A stretch of DNA of 64,000 bases from Psychrobacillus sp. FSL H8-0483 (GCF_038637725.1 NZ_CP152052.1:479501-543500); one strand, 5' to 3'; shown: positions 45,403 through 54,083, counted from the stretch's first letter. Made by a program: numbers and translations. The notes: a model not told the origin generated them from the letters alone.

Positions 45403-47634
45403 TCATGCATGAATTGCGTTCACTAATAGGCGGAATAAATATTCGGGCTGAGCCCGATGACAAATTTCTAGGCCAATTAAAATCACATCCAGATTTTTAT
45501 CTTTAATGATTACGGGTAGTCCTTTAGCTTTATTGAAATCCGGCCAATATCCAGCTATAAATGATTGGGGGGATGATGAAAAGCTTGCTAACACCTCCAT
45601 GTTATCTGTGTTTGTATACCATACAGGACGATAAACAAAACCAATATTCTTTGGTGAATAGCCATTTGTTATCGGATTTTGATGATAATCAACTTGGACA
45701 ATTGCATTATCATTCCAACCGCTAATATTAACATTTAAATTTGTTAACTTAAGCATTTTTTTGGTTACTTTTGATGGACCAGCGCCTATTGCAATCAACT
45801 TTCCTCCATTATTAAGGAAATGGTTTATTGTGTCCTGACACGCTTTATATTGGTCTTTTGAGGCAAGTACATATTTTTTATAGGGATCTTTCAATTCGTT
45901 TTTTGTAAGGAATAAATGCTCAAAACCACTATATATTAGAACATCTATCATCATTAATGAATTCTTGTTTGTTAATTCCTGCGGATGAATTTCCTTTATT
46001 TGATATCCAAGTTTTAATAAACTCATTTTTAGCCCTGCATGGGATTGTCTATAATATAGCCCACCATCGTAAATAATCCCAATTTTTTTCGTTCTCCATA
46101 TTTTTGAACTTTGTATCGTTTGTTCATCAACAGAGTTAGCAGAAATCCCAGCAGCTTCAATCATACTTCTAATCCGATTGTTACCTTCATCGTCAATAAT
46201 GATGTTTCCAGAAATAGATTGGTATATCTTCACGTCCTTTAAAAGTAGTTTTTGAATAAGACGAAGGCTCTCGGTAGAAAAAGGGTTTATTTCGTATGGA
46301 CCTGTTTTAGAAATCTGTGGTTTATTACTAGCATTAAATGCTTTTTTTGTTGGAACGGCTATTTGTGATGAAATAGCAATACTTTCTACTCCCCACAAAA
46401 GCGGTAAACACCATACACATAAATCTGTCATCTTTACAGTAAAGTCCTTATCACCTTTGCTAAGAAATGTATTGGCAAGATTCGCTTTCGCTTGATTCAT
46501 CTGTATGATAAATGACCCTTTAGGTACAAGTTGATCATCTACTATTATCTCCTCTAAGGTGATGTCTACATCTATCCCATTATCGAGTAAATGTTCAACA
46601 AGCTTATTCATCGCGTTACAGTCATGCTCAGGTTTAGGGAAAACATAGGCATAGGGGAAAAATTTTTTTGAGTGGTTTGGATGTGTTTGATTAATCCCAC
46701 GCTGAAGGAAAGTATGATAGTCAAATAGGATTTCTTTTCTTTTATTCTTAAGAAAATGACAAGCACCTAATATTGCATTTACCATCCATCGGATTCCATC
46801 ATTTCCTACTGAAGGTGCCTCTATTGTAATCCCAATTGTACCATGCAACATGGAGTACATCGCTGTGCTAAAGGGAGAATAATCATCCCAACCATTAGAT
46901 AAATCTCTATAAGGGATACAGATACCTTTTATATTTTTATAATGTTTTGATGAAAAATGGTCTTTCTTATTTAGTATAAAGTTTTCTATTCCTTTTGCCA
47001 TCGGAAGGGCCCATTTAATATATAAATCATACTCATAATTGGAGTTATGTGGGATGGTGCATGGTTCAATTAATCCAATTTTTTCCTTATCTTTACTGAC
47101 GTAACCATGAAGATCAAAAAGTACGATAGGGTTACATGTTTTTATTAGTTTAACAATTGCTTGTGTTTCTGGTTGTGTTTGAAAAATAAAGTCCCTGTTT
47201 AAGTCAAATCCATTTTCGTTCCATCTTGTAACATCATCAAGTCCATCAGGATTAGCACAAACAACACAAAGGAAAATAAAGCGTTCAAGTAATTCTTGTA
47301 CCTCTGCTTTTTCGGTCGAAATAAGATATTTAACGAGATCTAAAACTGCCTGTGTTCCAACTGGTTCATGACCATGAATGGATGCGTTTATGACAATAGG
47401 GATTTTTCTTTCGCTCATAGAACCAGTACTTAATGGTTCTTTGTTGTTCTTCAGCTCCTCATACAGACTTTTGCAATAGGCGATTCCGTATTTCCTTGGA
47501 TCCTTACTGATAACAGCACATAAAATATCTTTGCCCTGTACAGACTTTCCGATGGTTTCAACTGAAACATTTGGGTTATTCAAATTGTTTAACAAATTGT
47601 TAATTTGATCATACGAGAGAGATTGTTGATTCAT
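45403..47634 (-). CDS. M14-family zinc carboxypeptidase with C-terminal amidotransferase-like domain
   Basis: 743 aa. The M14 catalytic domain (about 1-330) shows the zinc motif HGHEPVG (HxxE), the third ligand in VLFDLHGY and the general base Glu in GITIEAPSVG; substrate-binding Arg lies in FDLNRDF. Residues about 520-743 look like a flavodoxin/class-I-amidotransferase-type fold (KIGIIYDGG, GGKLIAIGAG) as in ThuA-like domains, without a clear catalytic Cys. No signal peptide, so it is intracellular. RBS GAGGAGG. A M14 enzyme beside ligases could trim or recycle their peptide product. Confidence 0.8.
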   Translation of the reverse strand: MNQQSLSYDQINNLLNNLNNPNVSVETIGKSVQGKDILCAVISKDPRKYGIAYCKSLYEELKNNKEPLSTGSMSERKIPIVINASIHGHEPVGTQAVLDLVKYLISTEKAEVQELLERFIFLCVVCANPDGLDDVTRWNENGFDLNRDFIFQTQPETQAIVKLIKTCNPIVLFDLHGYVSKDKEKIGLIEPCTIPHNSNYEYDLYIKWALPMAKGIENFILNKKDHFSSKHYKNIKGICIPYRDLSNGWDDYSPFSTAMYSMLHGTIGITIEAPSVGNDGIRWMVNAILGACHFLKNKRKEILFDYHTFLQRGINQTHPNHSKKFFPYAYVFPKPEHDCNAMNKLVEHLLDNGIDVDITLEEIIVDDQLVPKGSFIIQMNQAKANLANTFLSKGDKDFTVKMTDLCVWCLPLLWGVESIAISSQIAVPTKKAFNASNKPQISKTGPYEINPFSTESLRLIQKLLLKDVKIYQSISGNIIIDDEGNNRIRSMIEAAGISANSVDEQTIQSSKIWRTKKIGIIYDGGLYYRQSHAGLKMSLLKLGYQIKEIHPQELTNKNSLMMIDVLIYSGFEHLFLTKNELKDPYKKYVLASKDQYKACQDTINHFLNNGGKLIAIGAGPSKVTKKMLKLTNLNVNISGWNDNAIVQVDYHQNPITNGYSPKNIGFVYRPVWYTNTDNMEVLASFSSSPQSFIAGYWPDFNKAKGLPVIIKDKNLDVILIGLEICHRAQPEYLFRLLVNAIHA

Positions 47635-47647
47635 TTTTCATTCCTCC

Positions 47648-47951
47648 TCAAAGATTAAGCGCAAATGACAGACGGGGATAGCGTGGGGGGAACGTAGGGT
47701 GAGTATTCACGTAAGTCCTTTTAGCCTTCAATATATTCAGATCCATGTTATGATCTTTCAATCTATAAAACATGGAGAGTTCTGGGACATAATTTCCTTC
47801 AATCGCATATGTCCTTTTGAAGGGTAATTCCGGAATCAAAGCTGATTATCTTTATTACTGGTTTATTTTCTTCAAGCTGAAAGGAAGTAGAAATACAAAT
47901 TTCTTCTATTTTGGATCCATGAGTATCAATATATAAATGAGTTAACCCCAT
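47648..47951 (-). pseudogene. Frameshifted small gene upstream of the M14 gene
   Basis: A good start (AAAGGGGG, then ATG at 47951) opens a 50-codon frame to TGA 47,799 (MGLTHLYIDTHGSKIEEICI). A second frame, 47,839-47,648, overlaps it and carries a coherent ending (NYVPELSMFYRLKDHN, RYPRLSFALNL) but no proper start. Joining them needs a +1 shift near 47,800-47,840 and gives about 103 residues. It ends just before the M14 ribosome-binding site, so it was probably the preceding gene of that operon. No family recognised. Confidence 0.5.
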
Positions 47952-47984
47952 TGATTATTCCCCCTTTCAATTTCAATTTGAATA

Positions 47985-48245
47985 ATTAAATATATTATTG
48001 GTTTTAGAAATGTGGCAATGTACTTCTCCTACCCATGAGTACCTCGTCAAAATTTGTTTAACAGCTCCATGAGAACAAAACTTGTACAAAAAAGGCTCCC
48101 TTTTGATAAGCGGTCATTTCCCCTACTTGTTTATGAATAATGTCACCCCAAGGCCCTAACCACTTTATGTTGCCTAATCATCAGACCCTTGGACCAATTC
48201 GCCATCAAAAGTGGTTCTTATTTGCTTAACCGAGAGGGGGTTCAT
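47985..48245 (-). pseudogene. Decayed second MurF-like gene (N-terminal part)
   Basis: ATG at 48245, with AAAGGAG upstream, opens MNPLSVKQIRTTFDGELVQG.SDD, which aligns with the first 23 residues of the intact MurF-like protein at 43893 (14 identical). In-frame stops follow, and in another frame GDIIHKQVGEMTAYQKGAFF matches the continuing NDIIHLYQKMGPNKLLFLK region of that protein. The rest is lost. It lies between the ATP-grasp gene and the M14 gene on their strand. Confidence 0.7.
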
Positions 48246-48513
48246 AATAATGTTTTCACTCCTTTCACTTAAGACATATTATGTTTGTGTGCACAATTTG
48301 CTTGTACGATTAACCAGGGTATGGTCACAGTTTTTAAAAATATTTATTTGCTGAGGAAGGGATTTTGATCCCGAGAGAATAGAAAAAATGATTAACTATA
48401 CTTCTTTTTTTATTCCTATATTCGGGATACATAACCATACAAAAAACGATTATTTCATAAATTATAAAGAGTTGGATTAATTGAAGTTTACGTGAAACCT
48501 AGAAAAGGAACTA

Positions 48514-48606
48514 AATTAATCCCTGGGTCATCGATCTGCATATGTCATTGTAGCAGGAGAGAGTATGGAGGAAGCTAAAATACTTGCAAAAGGACACCTA
48601 TTATGA
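48514..48606 (+). pseudogene. C-terminal scrap of a YCII-like gene
   Basis: The frame SAYVIVAGESMEEAKILAKG with two more codons and TGA at 48,604 matches the conserved end of YCII/YciI-domain proteins (xYxIVxAxSxEEAxxLAxGxP). Nothing upstream continues it. The terminator overlaps its end. The span 47,640-48,640 thus contains three broken genes and no intact one. Confidence 0.4.
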
Positions 48607-48617
48607 AGGTGTCCTTT
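48588..48617. terminator. Bidirectional terminator after the YheC/YheD gene
   Basis: Stem AAAGGACACCT / AGGTGTCCTTT flanked by A and T tracts. Confidence 0.8.
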
Positions 48618-48639
48618 GTTTAATGGTAAGAAATTGTGC

Positions 48640-49995
48640 TTATTGTTCGAATCCTGCAAGATATTTGGCATATCGAAATGGTGAAGTAACCACTTTCTCA
48701 TATAGTGCCCGATCGTCTATAAGGAGGGGAAAGCGATGGTACGTATCTAGTGTATTCGCTTCTAGAATCCATACCTTCCCTTTGTGATCCACCATGAGGT
48801 CAATTCCAAGGTCCCCATAATTGCCATATTGGTCAAATGCACGACAAATTTTAAAGGATATCTTTTTTAACTCCTTTATTTTCTTTTGAGCTTTTTTATC
48901 ATTCATGCGGAATGCGCTCCGAAAAGTGTCCATTCCGGAGCGAATAAAGCCATTCTGTGTAAAGTTTGTAATGATATTTCCATTTCGACCGAACTTCCCG
49001 AATATGCCTGTGCAATCCCATTGGTTTTTTCCATCTTTTTGCATGATGACTCGGAAATCTATAGGTCTGTTTTCATGCCGTTTCATCGTGATGGCCTGCT
49101 GAACAAGGTATTCTTTATTTTTAAGCTTAAATAACCATTGCTCAATAGATTTGCTATTTTCTATAAACCTTTGAAAGTTTTCCTCTCCGATTCTTTGCTG
49201 GGGATACGTAACAAGGTATCCGTTTTTCCTTTTCTCCACTTTCGTGATTCCTTTTGAAAGGGTTCCTCCTGCCGGCTTTAGATAGATTGAGCCAAATCTG
49301 CCTAACATGTTATTTAACACAGTTACATCTGTTAGGGGTTCTGTAGCTGGGAGGTGAGATCGAAGTTTGAAGTCTGGGGACAAACGTTTCCATAGCTCCC
49401 ATTTATTGAAAGAGCCATTGGAAAAGCTGTTGAAAACACGATCCCCCATCACAGTTAACAAAGAGTTGAATACAGTTTCTGGCATAGCTGTGCGATTATA
49501 AGCTGAGCCTGGAAAGGGAAACGTGCCAAGCTTCCAGCGATTTGAGGTGTTGCTGGCATTTGGGTCAAAATAATATCCTTGAATTTGTTTCTTTTCAATA
49601 TCAATTGTGCTCCATGCGCATATATAGATAAGTCCCTGAATATTCTCGAAATCAGAAAAATAATCGCGGTAATGATCCAACTTTGATAATGTCATATCAT
49701 TTAAATGAGAAAATACAATCAAGGCAATAACTGGTCCAAGTCTAAGGGTGGTGTCAGTTCTGTTCAACTCGTAGGGAAGCGTTTCAGGAATGGTGAATAT
49801 GTTCTTCCATTGTTCAGGTAAACCGATCATATCTTCTGGGATATCAGTACTTATGTGAACTTGTACTAGTTGTTCCCAAGAACCGAATTGAAACGTCATA
49901 AGGTCCGGGGTTATTCCATACTCATCTGCTGATTTTATTGACAGATGAACCTGATTGGTCGATCCAGTTATCCATTTTATTTGCATTTCAATCAA
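48640..49995 (-). CDS. YheC/YheD-family ATP-grasp protein
   Basis: 451 aa. The C-terminal two-thirds form an ATP-grasp fold: GSIYLKPAGGTLSKGITKV (about 228-246, ATP-binding Lys and Gly-rich loop), YLVQQAI, RPIDFRVIMQKDGKNQW and the metal-binding end DLGIDLMVDHKGKVWILEAN. YheC/YheD are found on Bacillus spore coats, and ATP-grasp proteins of this type are predicted to make amide bonds between amino acids or to a protein. Divergent from the acyltransferase gene at 50165 across about 170 bases. The chemistry and substrate are not known. Confidence 0.85.
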   Translation of the reverse strand: MIEMQIKWITGSTNQVHLSIKSADEYGITPDLMTFQFGSWEQLVQVHISTDIPEDMIGLPEQWKNIFTIPETLPYELNRTDTTLRLGPVIALIVFSHLNDMTLSKLDHYRDYFSDFENIQGLIYICAWSTIDIEKKQIQGYYFDPNASNTSNRWKLGTFPFPGSAYNRTAMPETVFNSLLTVMGDRVFNSFSNGSFNKWELWKRLSPDFKLRSHLPATEPLTDVTVLNNMLGRFGSIYLKPAGGTLSKGITKVEKRKNGYLVTYPQQRIGEENFQRFIENSKSIEQWLFKLKNKEYLVQQAITMKRHENRPIDFRVIMQKDGKNQWDCTGIFGKFGRNGNIITNFTQNGFIRSGMDTFRSAFRMNDKKAQKKIKELKKISFKICRAFDQYGNYGDLGIDLMVDHKGKVWILEANTLDTYHRFPLLIDDRALYEKVVTSPFRYAKYLAGFEQ

Positions 49996-50164
49996 CCCTT
50001 TTACATAGATTTTATTTACAGAATATGCTGTTTTGAACTAAAAGCTTAGGTGGTTGATTGAGAAAGATAAATATAAATATACACAAATGAACAAACGAAA
50101 TGAAGGACTCCAACATAGCATAGATAGATACTAAAAATGCTGTAGGTAAGAGGTGACAAATGAG

Positions 50165-51142
50165 ATGAACAATCACTCACGAGAGATTATTCTGGGAGAT
50201 TGGAAGTTTAATCAGATAGATATTAGAGACAAAGAGACTTATACGAAATTTATAAAAGACACGCAATATCCAACCGACTTATGGTCATCTAACTTTGATT
50301 ACCTTTGGGGTGTCTCCAATCCTAAATCAGTACTTGTTTTATGGAAAGTCATCAATGAAATGCTAGTCACATTTAAGCTTTCAAAAAATCAAACACTTCA
50401 GCTTGCCTTTCCTCCATTTGGACGAGGAAGCTCTGATAAAATTGCAGAAGGTTTATTACAGTGCATGCATTATTGCCAACAATGGAACGAAAGAAACGGC
50501 GGAAAAACCCGGGTGAGGGCTGCTACTAAGCAGCAGCTTGATTTTTTAAAGACTTCCCATCTTTTTGATCAGAACTTTCGTTATATGAAATTAAGGGGTG
50601 TTGATAAGCACATTGGCATTAACAAGGTGCTAGATTTAAGCGGTAGAGAATTCAAAGAGGTAAGAGAAAATAGAAATCGCTTTCTAAGGGACTACCCAGA
50701 TGTTGTGATTAGAAGAGCTAAAACAGAAGATTATGAGGCCTTGTTAAACTTGAAACAGGCTTGGAATCAGACTTTAGGTAATAAATATTCAAGGATTTGG
50801 GATGATCGATTTTTCCAGCAAATCATCAAGAATCATCAGAAATTGGAGCATATTATACTTGTTGTAGAAACAGGGAAGCAAATAATTGGCATGGTAACAG
50901 GGGGAGTCCTCCCGCATGGGCAGGCATGGAGTGCCTTTTTAAAACGGCGAGAGGGATATAATGGGTTATCTGAACTTCTAAATGTAGAATTTGCCCGTGA
51001 AATTCATAAAGTGAATCCTAATGTGGAGTTGATCAACTTAGGAATTGAAAGCGGTGTGAAAGTGGGCAGTCGGGGGTTTAAGGATAAATTTAGACCCGTT
51101 TTAAACTCCGAAAGGTACCAGCTTTATCTGAAACACCAATAG
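50165..51142 (+). CDS. DUF2156/GNAT-type acyl- or aminoacyltransferase
   Basis: About 325 aa, soluble. The two-halves organisation, with LVLWKVINEMLVTFKL and FPPFGRGSSDKI in the first and RRAKTEDYEALLNLKQAWN, ILVVETGKQIIGMVTGG and AREIHKVNPNVELINLGIES in the second, resembles the C-terminal domain of phosphatidylglycerol lysyltransferases (DUF2156), a GNAT-like fold that can use aminoacyl-tRNA. The ATG at 50165 fits the AGAGGTGA site; a GTG at 50153 lies inside it. Divergent partner of the YheC/YheD gene. Substrate unknown. Confidence 0.65.
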   Translation: MNNHSREIILGDWKFNQIDIRDKETYTKFIKDTQYPTDLWSSNFDYLWGVSNPKSVLVLWKVINEMLVTFKLSKNQTLQLAFPPFGRGSSDKIAEGLLQCMHYCQQWNERNGGKTRVRAATKQQLDFLKTSHLFDQNFRYMKLRGVDKHIGINKVLDLSGREFKEVRENRNRFLRDYPDVVIRRAKTEDYEALLNLKQAWNQTLGNKYSRIWDDRFFQQIIKNHQKLEHIILVVETGKQIIGMVTGGVLPHGQAWSAFLKRREGYNGLSELLNVEFAREIHKVNPNVELINLGIESGVKVGSRGFKDKFRPVLNSERYQLYLKHQ

Positions 51143-51163
51143 AGAATCTATTAAGATTAATGA

Positions 51164-51241
51164 TACAAAAAAATCTTCTTATTCATGCATTGGCCGGTTC
51201 CCCCGGATGAATTAAAGGGTCATCTTCCTTCTTCACTAATT
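51164..51241 (+). pseudogene. N-terminal scrap of a YqjF-like (DUF2071) gene
   Basis: In one frame KIFLFMHWPVPPDELKGHLP followed by SSL matches the invariant beginning of YqjF/DUF2071 proteins (HWPVPPexLrxxLPxgL). There is no start codon with a ribosome-binding site, and the frame runs straight into the terminator at 51,247. Confidence 0.5.
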
Positions 51242-51246
51242 AAAAA

Positions 51247-51275
51247 TCCCATTCCTTCGAGAAAGAGGAATGGGA
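51247..51275 (-). terminator. Terminator of the stress-protein gene at 51,296
   Basis: Stem TCCCATTCCT / AGGAATGGGA, followed by TTTTT on the minus strand. Confidence 0.82.
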
Positions 51276-51295
51276 AAAGGTCCAAGTTACATTTT

Positions 51296-51616
51296 TTAGT
51301 TATGGGCAATAATAATTAACTTGCCTTTATCAAGTTCTTGTTCTGCCGCTGCCGCTTCTTGTTTGGTAAGTCCAGCCGCTTCCATTTTGCTGCGAAGTTC
51401 ATCTCCACGAGAAGTGAACATATTTTTCATAGATTGAAGAAAGCCTTGCTCCTTCATTCCTACGTCTGAAGTATCCAGAGCGTCGTTAATATCGTCGGCT
51501 CTTTCTTTAAAATGGGCGAAGATATGGATGTGATCTTTTGAATATCCTTGCGTCTCTAGTTTCTCGATTTCTTGTTTCGCCTGTACGGCATTTTCTACAG
51601 TTAATTTGACTGTCAT
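51296..51616 (-). CDS. General stress protein, YflT/GSP17M family
   Basis: About 106 aa from ATG 51616, with GGAGGG upstream; the frame is open to 51643. The YflT domain covers most of it (NAVQAKQEIEKLETQGYSKD, FLQSMKNMFTSRGDE, ELDKGKLIIIAHN). It is shorter than the relative at 29693 and has no frameshifted tail. A sigma-B-type promoter lies upstream on the same strand, in agreement with the family's stress regulation. Confidence 0.85.
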   Translation of the reverse strand: MTVKLTVENAVQAKQEIEKLETQGYSKDHIHIFAHFKERADDINDALDTSDVGMKEQGFLQSMKNMFTSRGDELRSKMEAAGLTKQEAAAAEQELDKGKLIIIAHN

Positions 51617-51649
51617 TAAAATCCCTCCAGTTTTGTGATACATTTATTT

Positions 51650-51675
51650 TTTCCCCAAACCGAGATGTTTTAAAC
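51650..51675 (-). promoter_or_regulatory. Sigma-B-type promoter of the stress gene
   Basis: Minus strand GTTTAA (51675-51670), 14 bases, GGGAAA (51655-51650): a full match to GTTTAA-N12-15-GGGWAW, 34 bases upstream of the start. Confidence 0.7.
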
Positions 51676-51737
51676 ATAATGAAAATCCTAAAGTGTGAAA
51701 GAATGAGATGCGTTTGTTATGATGTAAGAAAAAGAGA

Positions 51738-52250
51738 ATGGATGTTGCACAAATGGAAAATAAACTGGAGCAAATAGCGAGTTTTAAAGAAGCAATGGGA
51801 AATTATCCTACAGGAGTCACTGTCGTAACAGCATTTAATCAAGAAGGTAAGCCGATGGGAATGACAGTTAATTCTTTCGCATCGGTTTCTCTAGAACCAC
51901 TACTTATCCTATGGTCTATTGATAAAAGAGTGTATTCTTATGAAAACTTTTTAAAAGTAGACAAATTTACAGTGAACATTTTAGCAGCCGATCAAGGGGA
52001 TTTATGTACGTTATTTTCAAGTAAAGTAGAAGACCGGTTCAGCCAATGTGACTGGAAGGAATCAGAATTGAACTTACCTGTACTATCTAATTCTCTAGCT
52101 ATTTTACAATGTAAAGTGTTTAAACAAGTTGAAGCGGGAGATCATACAATTATGATTGGTGAGGTTCTAGATATTCAAAATGACAGTAAAGAACCGCTTC
52201 TATACCATAGAAGAACTATTGGAGCTATTCCAGAAGAGTTTTATCATTAA
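51738..52250 (+). CDS. Flavin reductase-like FMN-binding protein
   Basis: 170 aa. The flavin reductase domain is visible in AMGNYPTGVTVVTA, GMTVNSFASVSLEPLLILWS (FMN-phosphate and isoalloxazine contacts) and DHTIMIGEVLDI near the C terminus. Such proteins either supply FMNH2 to a monooxygenase or act as short-chain reductases; no monooxygenase gene is adjacent. Length is normal. The ribosome-binding site is poor (AAAAAGAGA). A perfect-palindrome terminator follows. Confidence 0.85.
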   Translation: MDVAQMENKLEQIASFKEAMGNYPTGVTVVTAFNQEGKPMGMTVNSFASVSLEPLLILWSIDKRVYSYENFLKVDKFTVNILAADQGDLCTLFSSKVEDRFSQCDWKESELNLPVLSNSLAILQCKVFKQVEAGDHTIMIGEVLDIQNDSKEPLLYHRRTIGAIPEEFYH

Positions 52251-52257
52251 TTGTAAT

Positions 52258-52291
52258 AAAGAAGGATATCCACATGTGGATATCCTTCTTT
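52258..52291 (+). terminator. Terminator of the flavin reductase gene
   Basis: Perfect palindrome AAAGAAGGATATCCACAT..GTGGATATCCTTCTTT with T-rich tail. Confidence 0.85.
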
Positions 52292-52298
52292 ATTTAAG

Positions 52299-52397
52299 TT
52301 ACTCAAAATCTAATTTATAGTCTTCTGCTTTAATCAGTTTTAATTTTCGGGAGAATATTAAAATAAGACCAAGGTTCAAAGCGATAGGAAGAATATT
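52299..52397 (-). pseudogene. C-terminal scrap of a membrane protein gene
   Basis: Thirty-two codons ending at TAA 52,299 (NILPIALNLGLILIFSRKLK, then LIKAEDYKLDFE) read like the last membrane helix and tail of a small membrane protein. A stop directly upstream and no start show that it is a remnant. Otherwise the span 52,292-52,491 is empty. Confidence 0.35.
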
Positions 52398-52491
52398 TTA
52401 GTGGAGCAATGATGTGGAAAATTTAAACAATAAAAGAGTTATCTCCTAGAGTAGAAAGTCACCTGAGAAATACCTTTATTTTTGAGACATA

Positions 52492-53229
52492 TCATTCTCC
52501 TACAAAGAAAAGCTTAAACAGGATATCTCTTTGTGGAACTTGTAGTATTTCAAACTTTTGTAAAAAAGCTTCTTTATCATATGTGGCATGGTGAATGCGA
52601 ATGTCCGGCTTTGTTTGAGAAAAATTAATAATAGCATATGGAGCAGTATTTCCTGTAGAGACACCAAGAGCACCTGGATTTAAATAGACTTGATGCTCAT
52701 TGTGAAAAAAATGCTCTGGATGATGGTGACCAAAGCATATAATCTCTACAGGATAGTCGGCATACATTTTTTCCATATTTTCTAAAGTTGGTTCAAGAAT
52801 GCTATAAAAGGGCTCATCTTTAATATGGGCATTTCGTTTATCTGATTTAATATGATAATGAATGCCAATCACACGAGTTCCGTTTATTTCTTTTTCAATC
52901 CATCGTGGAAGTTTTTTAAGCTTGTGAATATTGTCCGTAGATAATTGCGCTGCAATCCATTCATGATGTTCACGCGTATGTTTATAGCTTTCGGGATGTC
53001 CTTCTCCAGTTAAGAGAGACAAGATTGCCTCATCGTGATTCCCAGTAATCATATGAATATCAGATCGGGCAAAGAGTAAGTCAAGTACTTCGTTAGTATC
53101 TGGCCCCATCGCGATCATATCCCCAAGACACCAAATTTCTTCTATGTCACCAAGTGCATCAATTTCTTGAAGGACGGCTTTTAGTGCTAGTCCGTTTCCA
53201 TGAATATCTGTAAGAATGGCAAGTTTCAT
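52492..53229 (-). CDS. Metallophosphoesterase family protein
   Basis: 245 aa with the calcineurin-type motifs LAILTDIHGNGLAL, IEEIWCLGDMIAMGPD, HMITGNHDE and ICFGHHHPEHFF, giving the dinuclear metal site. The shape is that of the YfcE/PrpE-like cytosolic phosphodiesterases that act on small phosphate esters or proteins; the substrate is not readable. It starts MKLAILTD without a signal peptide and is not obviously linked to its neighbours. Confidence 0.87.
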   Translation of the reverse strand: MKLAILTDIHGNGLALKAVLQEIDALGDIEEIWCLGDMIAMGPDTNEVLDLLFARSDIHMITGNHDEAILSLLTGEGHPESYKHTREHHEWIAAQLSTDNIHKLKKLPRWIEKEINGTRVIGIHYHIKSDKRNAHIKDEPFYSILEPTLENMEKMYADYPVEIICFGHHHPEHFFHNEHQVYLNPGALGVSTGNTAPYAIINFSQTKPDIRIHHATYDKEAFLQKFEILQVPQRDILFKLFFVGE

Positions 53230-53300
53230 AGTATTTGCTCCTATTTATTATTTTTTATAATGTACCATTGAAATACTTTTGTTCCTATTTCTATATGTAA

Positions 53301-53335
53301 AAAAAGTTGTCCTTGTATTGCAGGACAACCTTTTT
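53301..53335 (-). terminator. Terminator on the side of the TVP38 gene's start of spacer
   Basis: Stem AAAAAGTTGTCCT / AGGACAACCTTTTT. On the minus strand it lies after the stop of the 53,388-54,083 gene, so it ends that transcript. Confidence 0.8.
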
Positions 53336-53387
53336 GCATGTAAATTGTATTGATATTTAATTATTACTTATAAGGAATACATATTAA

Positions 53388-54083
53388 TTAGTTAGGAAAA
53401 TCATTATGATCCGTTTCGACTACAGATTTTCTTTTATGCCGTAATAGCTTAATAAAATAATAAAGGAGGACTGTAGCTAAGATGATAAACATAATAACAT
53501 ACTCGTCTAATTCTGTGGATAATATTCCTGCTGGTATAAGAGCAAGCACAAAGAAATATAGAAAATTTCCTATGGTCGTTGCAACAGTAAAAGGTATAAT
53601 ACGAATCGTACTTAGTCCAGCTAAAATGTTAATTAAACTTGTAGGTACAAGAGGGAAGAGCCGTGCTTGAAATACGTAAGTAAATCCATTTGCGTCCATT
53701 TTTTCAATTAATTTTGAGTTAAATTTTTTAATAATCATTCCTTGAAAAACATAGCGAACTCCATAAAAAACGATAATAGAAGCAATAATACTTGTGAACC
53801 AGCTCCACAAAAATCCACTTATAAAACCAAATAACGTAATGTTAATTGTAATAACTAAGATTAGCGGAAATACTGTAAACGAATGTTGAATAAGCATAAC
53901 TAAAGACATAAAGAATAATGCATAGCCCATATTTCTGTCTAAAAAAGCACGAATTGCTTCTACATCTCCATCAAGGAGCAGTTTTATTAAGTCTAGATTT
54001 AAAATAAAAAATAATAAAAGGAAAAGTACACTACTTAATATCACCCAATGTTTATTTGATAACTTATTTTGTATCTTTTTCAT
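53388..54083 (-). CDS. TVP38/TMEM64-family (VTT domain) membrane protein
   Basis: 231-aa integral membrane protein with about five to six helices. The VTT/SNARE-associated domain is seen in FTVFPLILVITINITLFGFI, RYVFQGMIIKKFNSKLIEKM and the conserved FVFQARLFPLVPTSLIN-like stretch (TYVFQARLFPLVPTSLINIL), which forms the re-entrant loop of DedA/VTT proteins. Bacterial relatives act as lipid-related scramblases or transporters. The function here is unspecified. Confidence 0.85.
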   Translation of the reverse strand: MKKIQNKLSNKHWVILSSVLFLLLFFILNLDLIKLLLDGDVEAIRAFLDRNMGYALFFMSLVMLIQHSFTVFPLILVITINITLFGFISGFLWSWFTSIIASIIVFYGVRYVFQGMIIKKFNSKLIEKMDANGFTYVFQARLFPLVPTSLINILAGLSTIRIIPFTVATTIGNFLYFFVLALIPAGILSTELDEYVIMFIILATVLLYYFIKLLRHKRKSVVETDHNDFPN

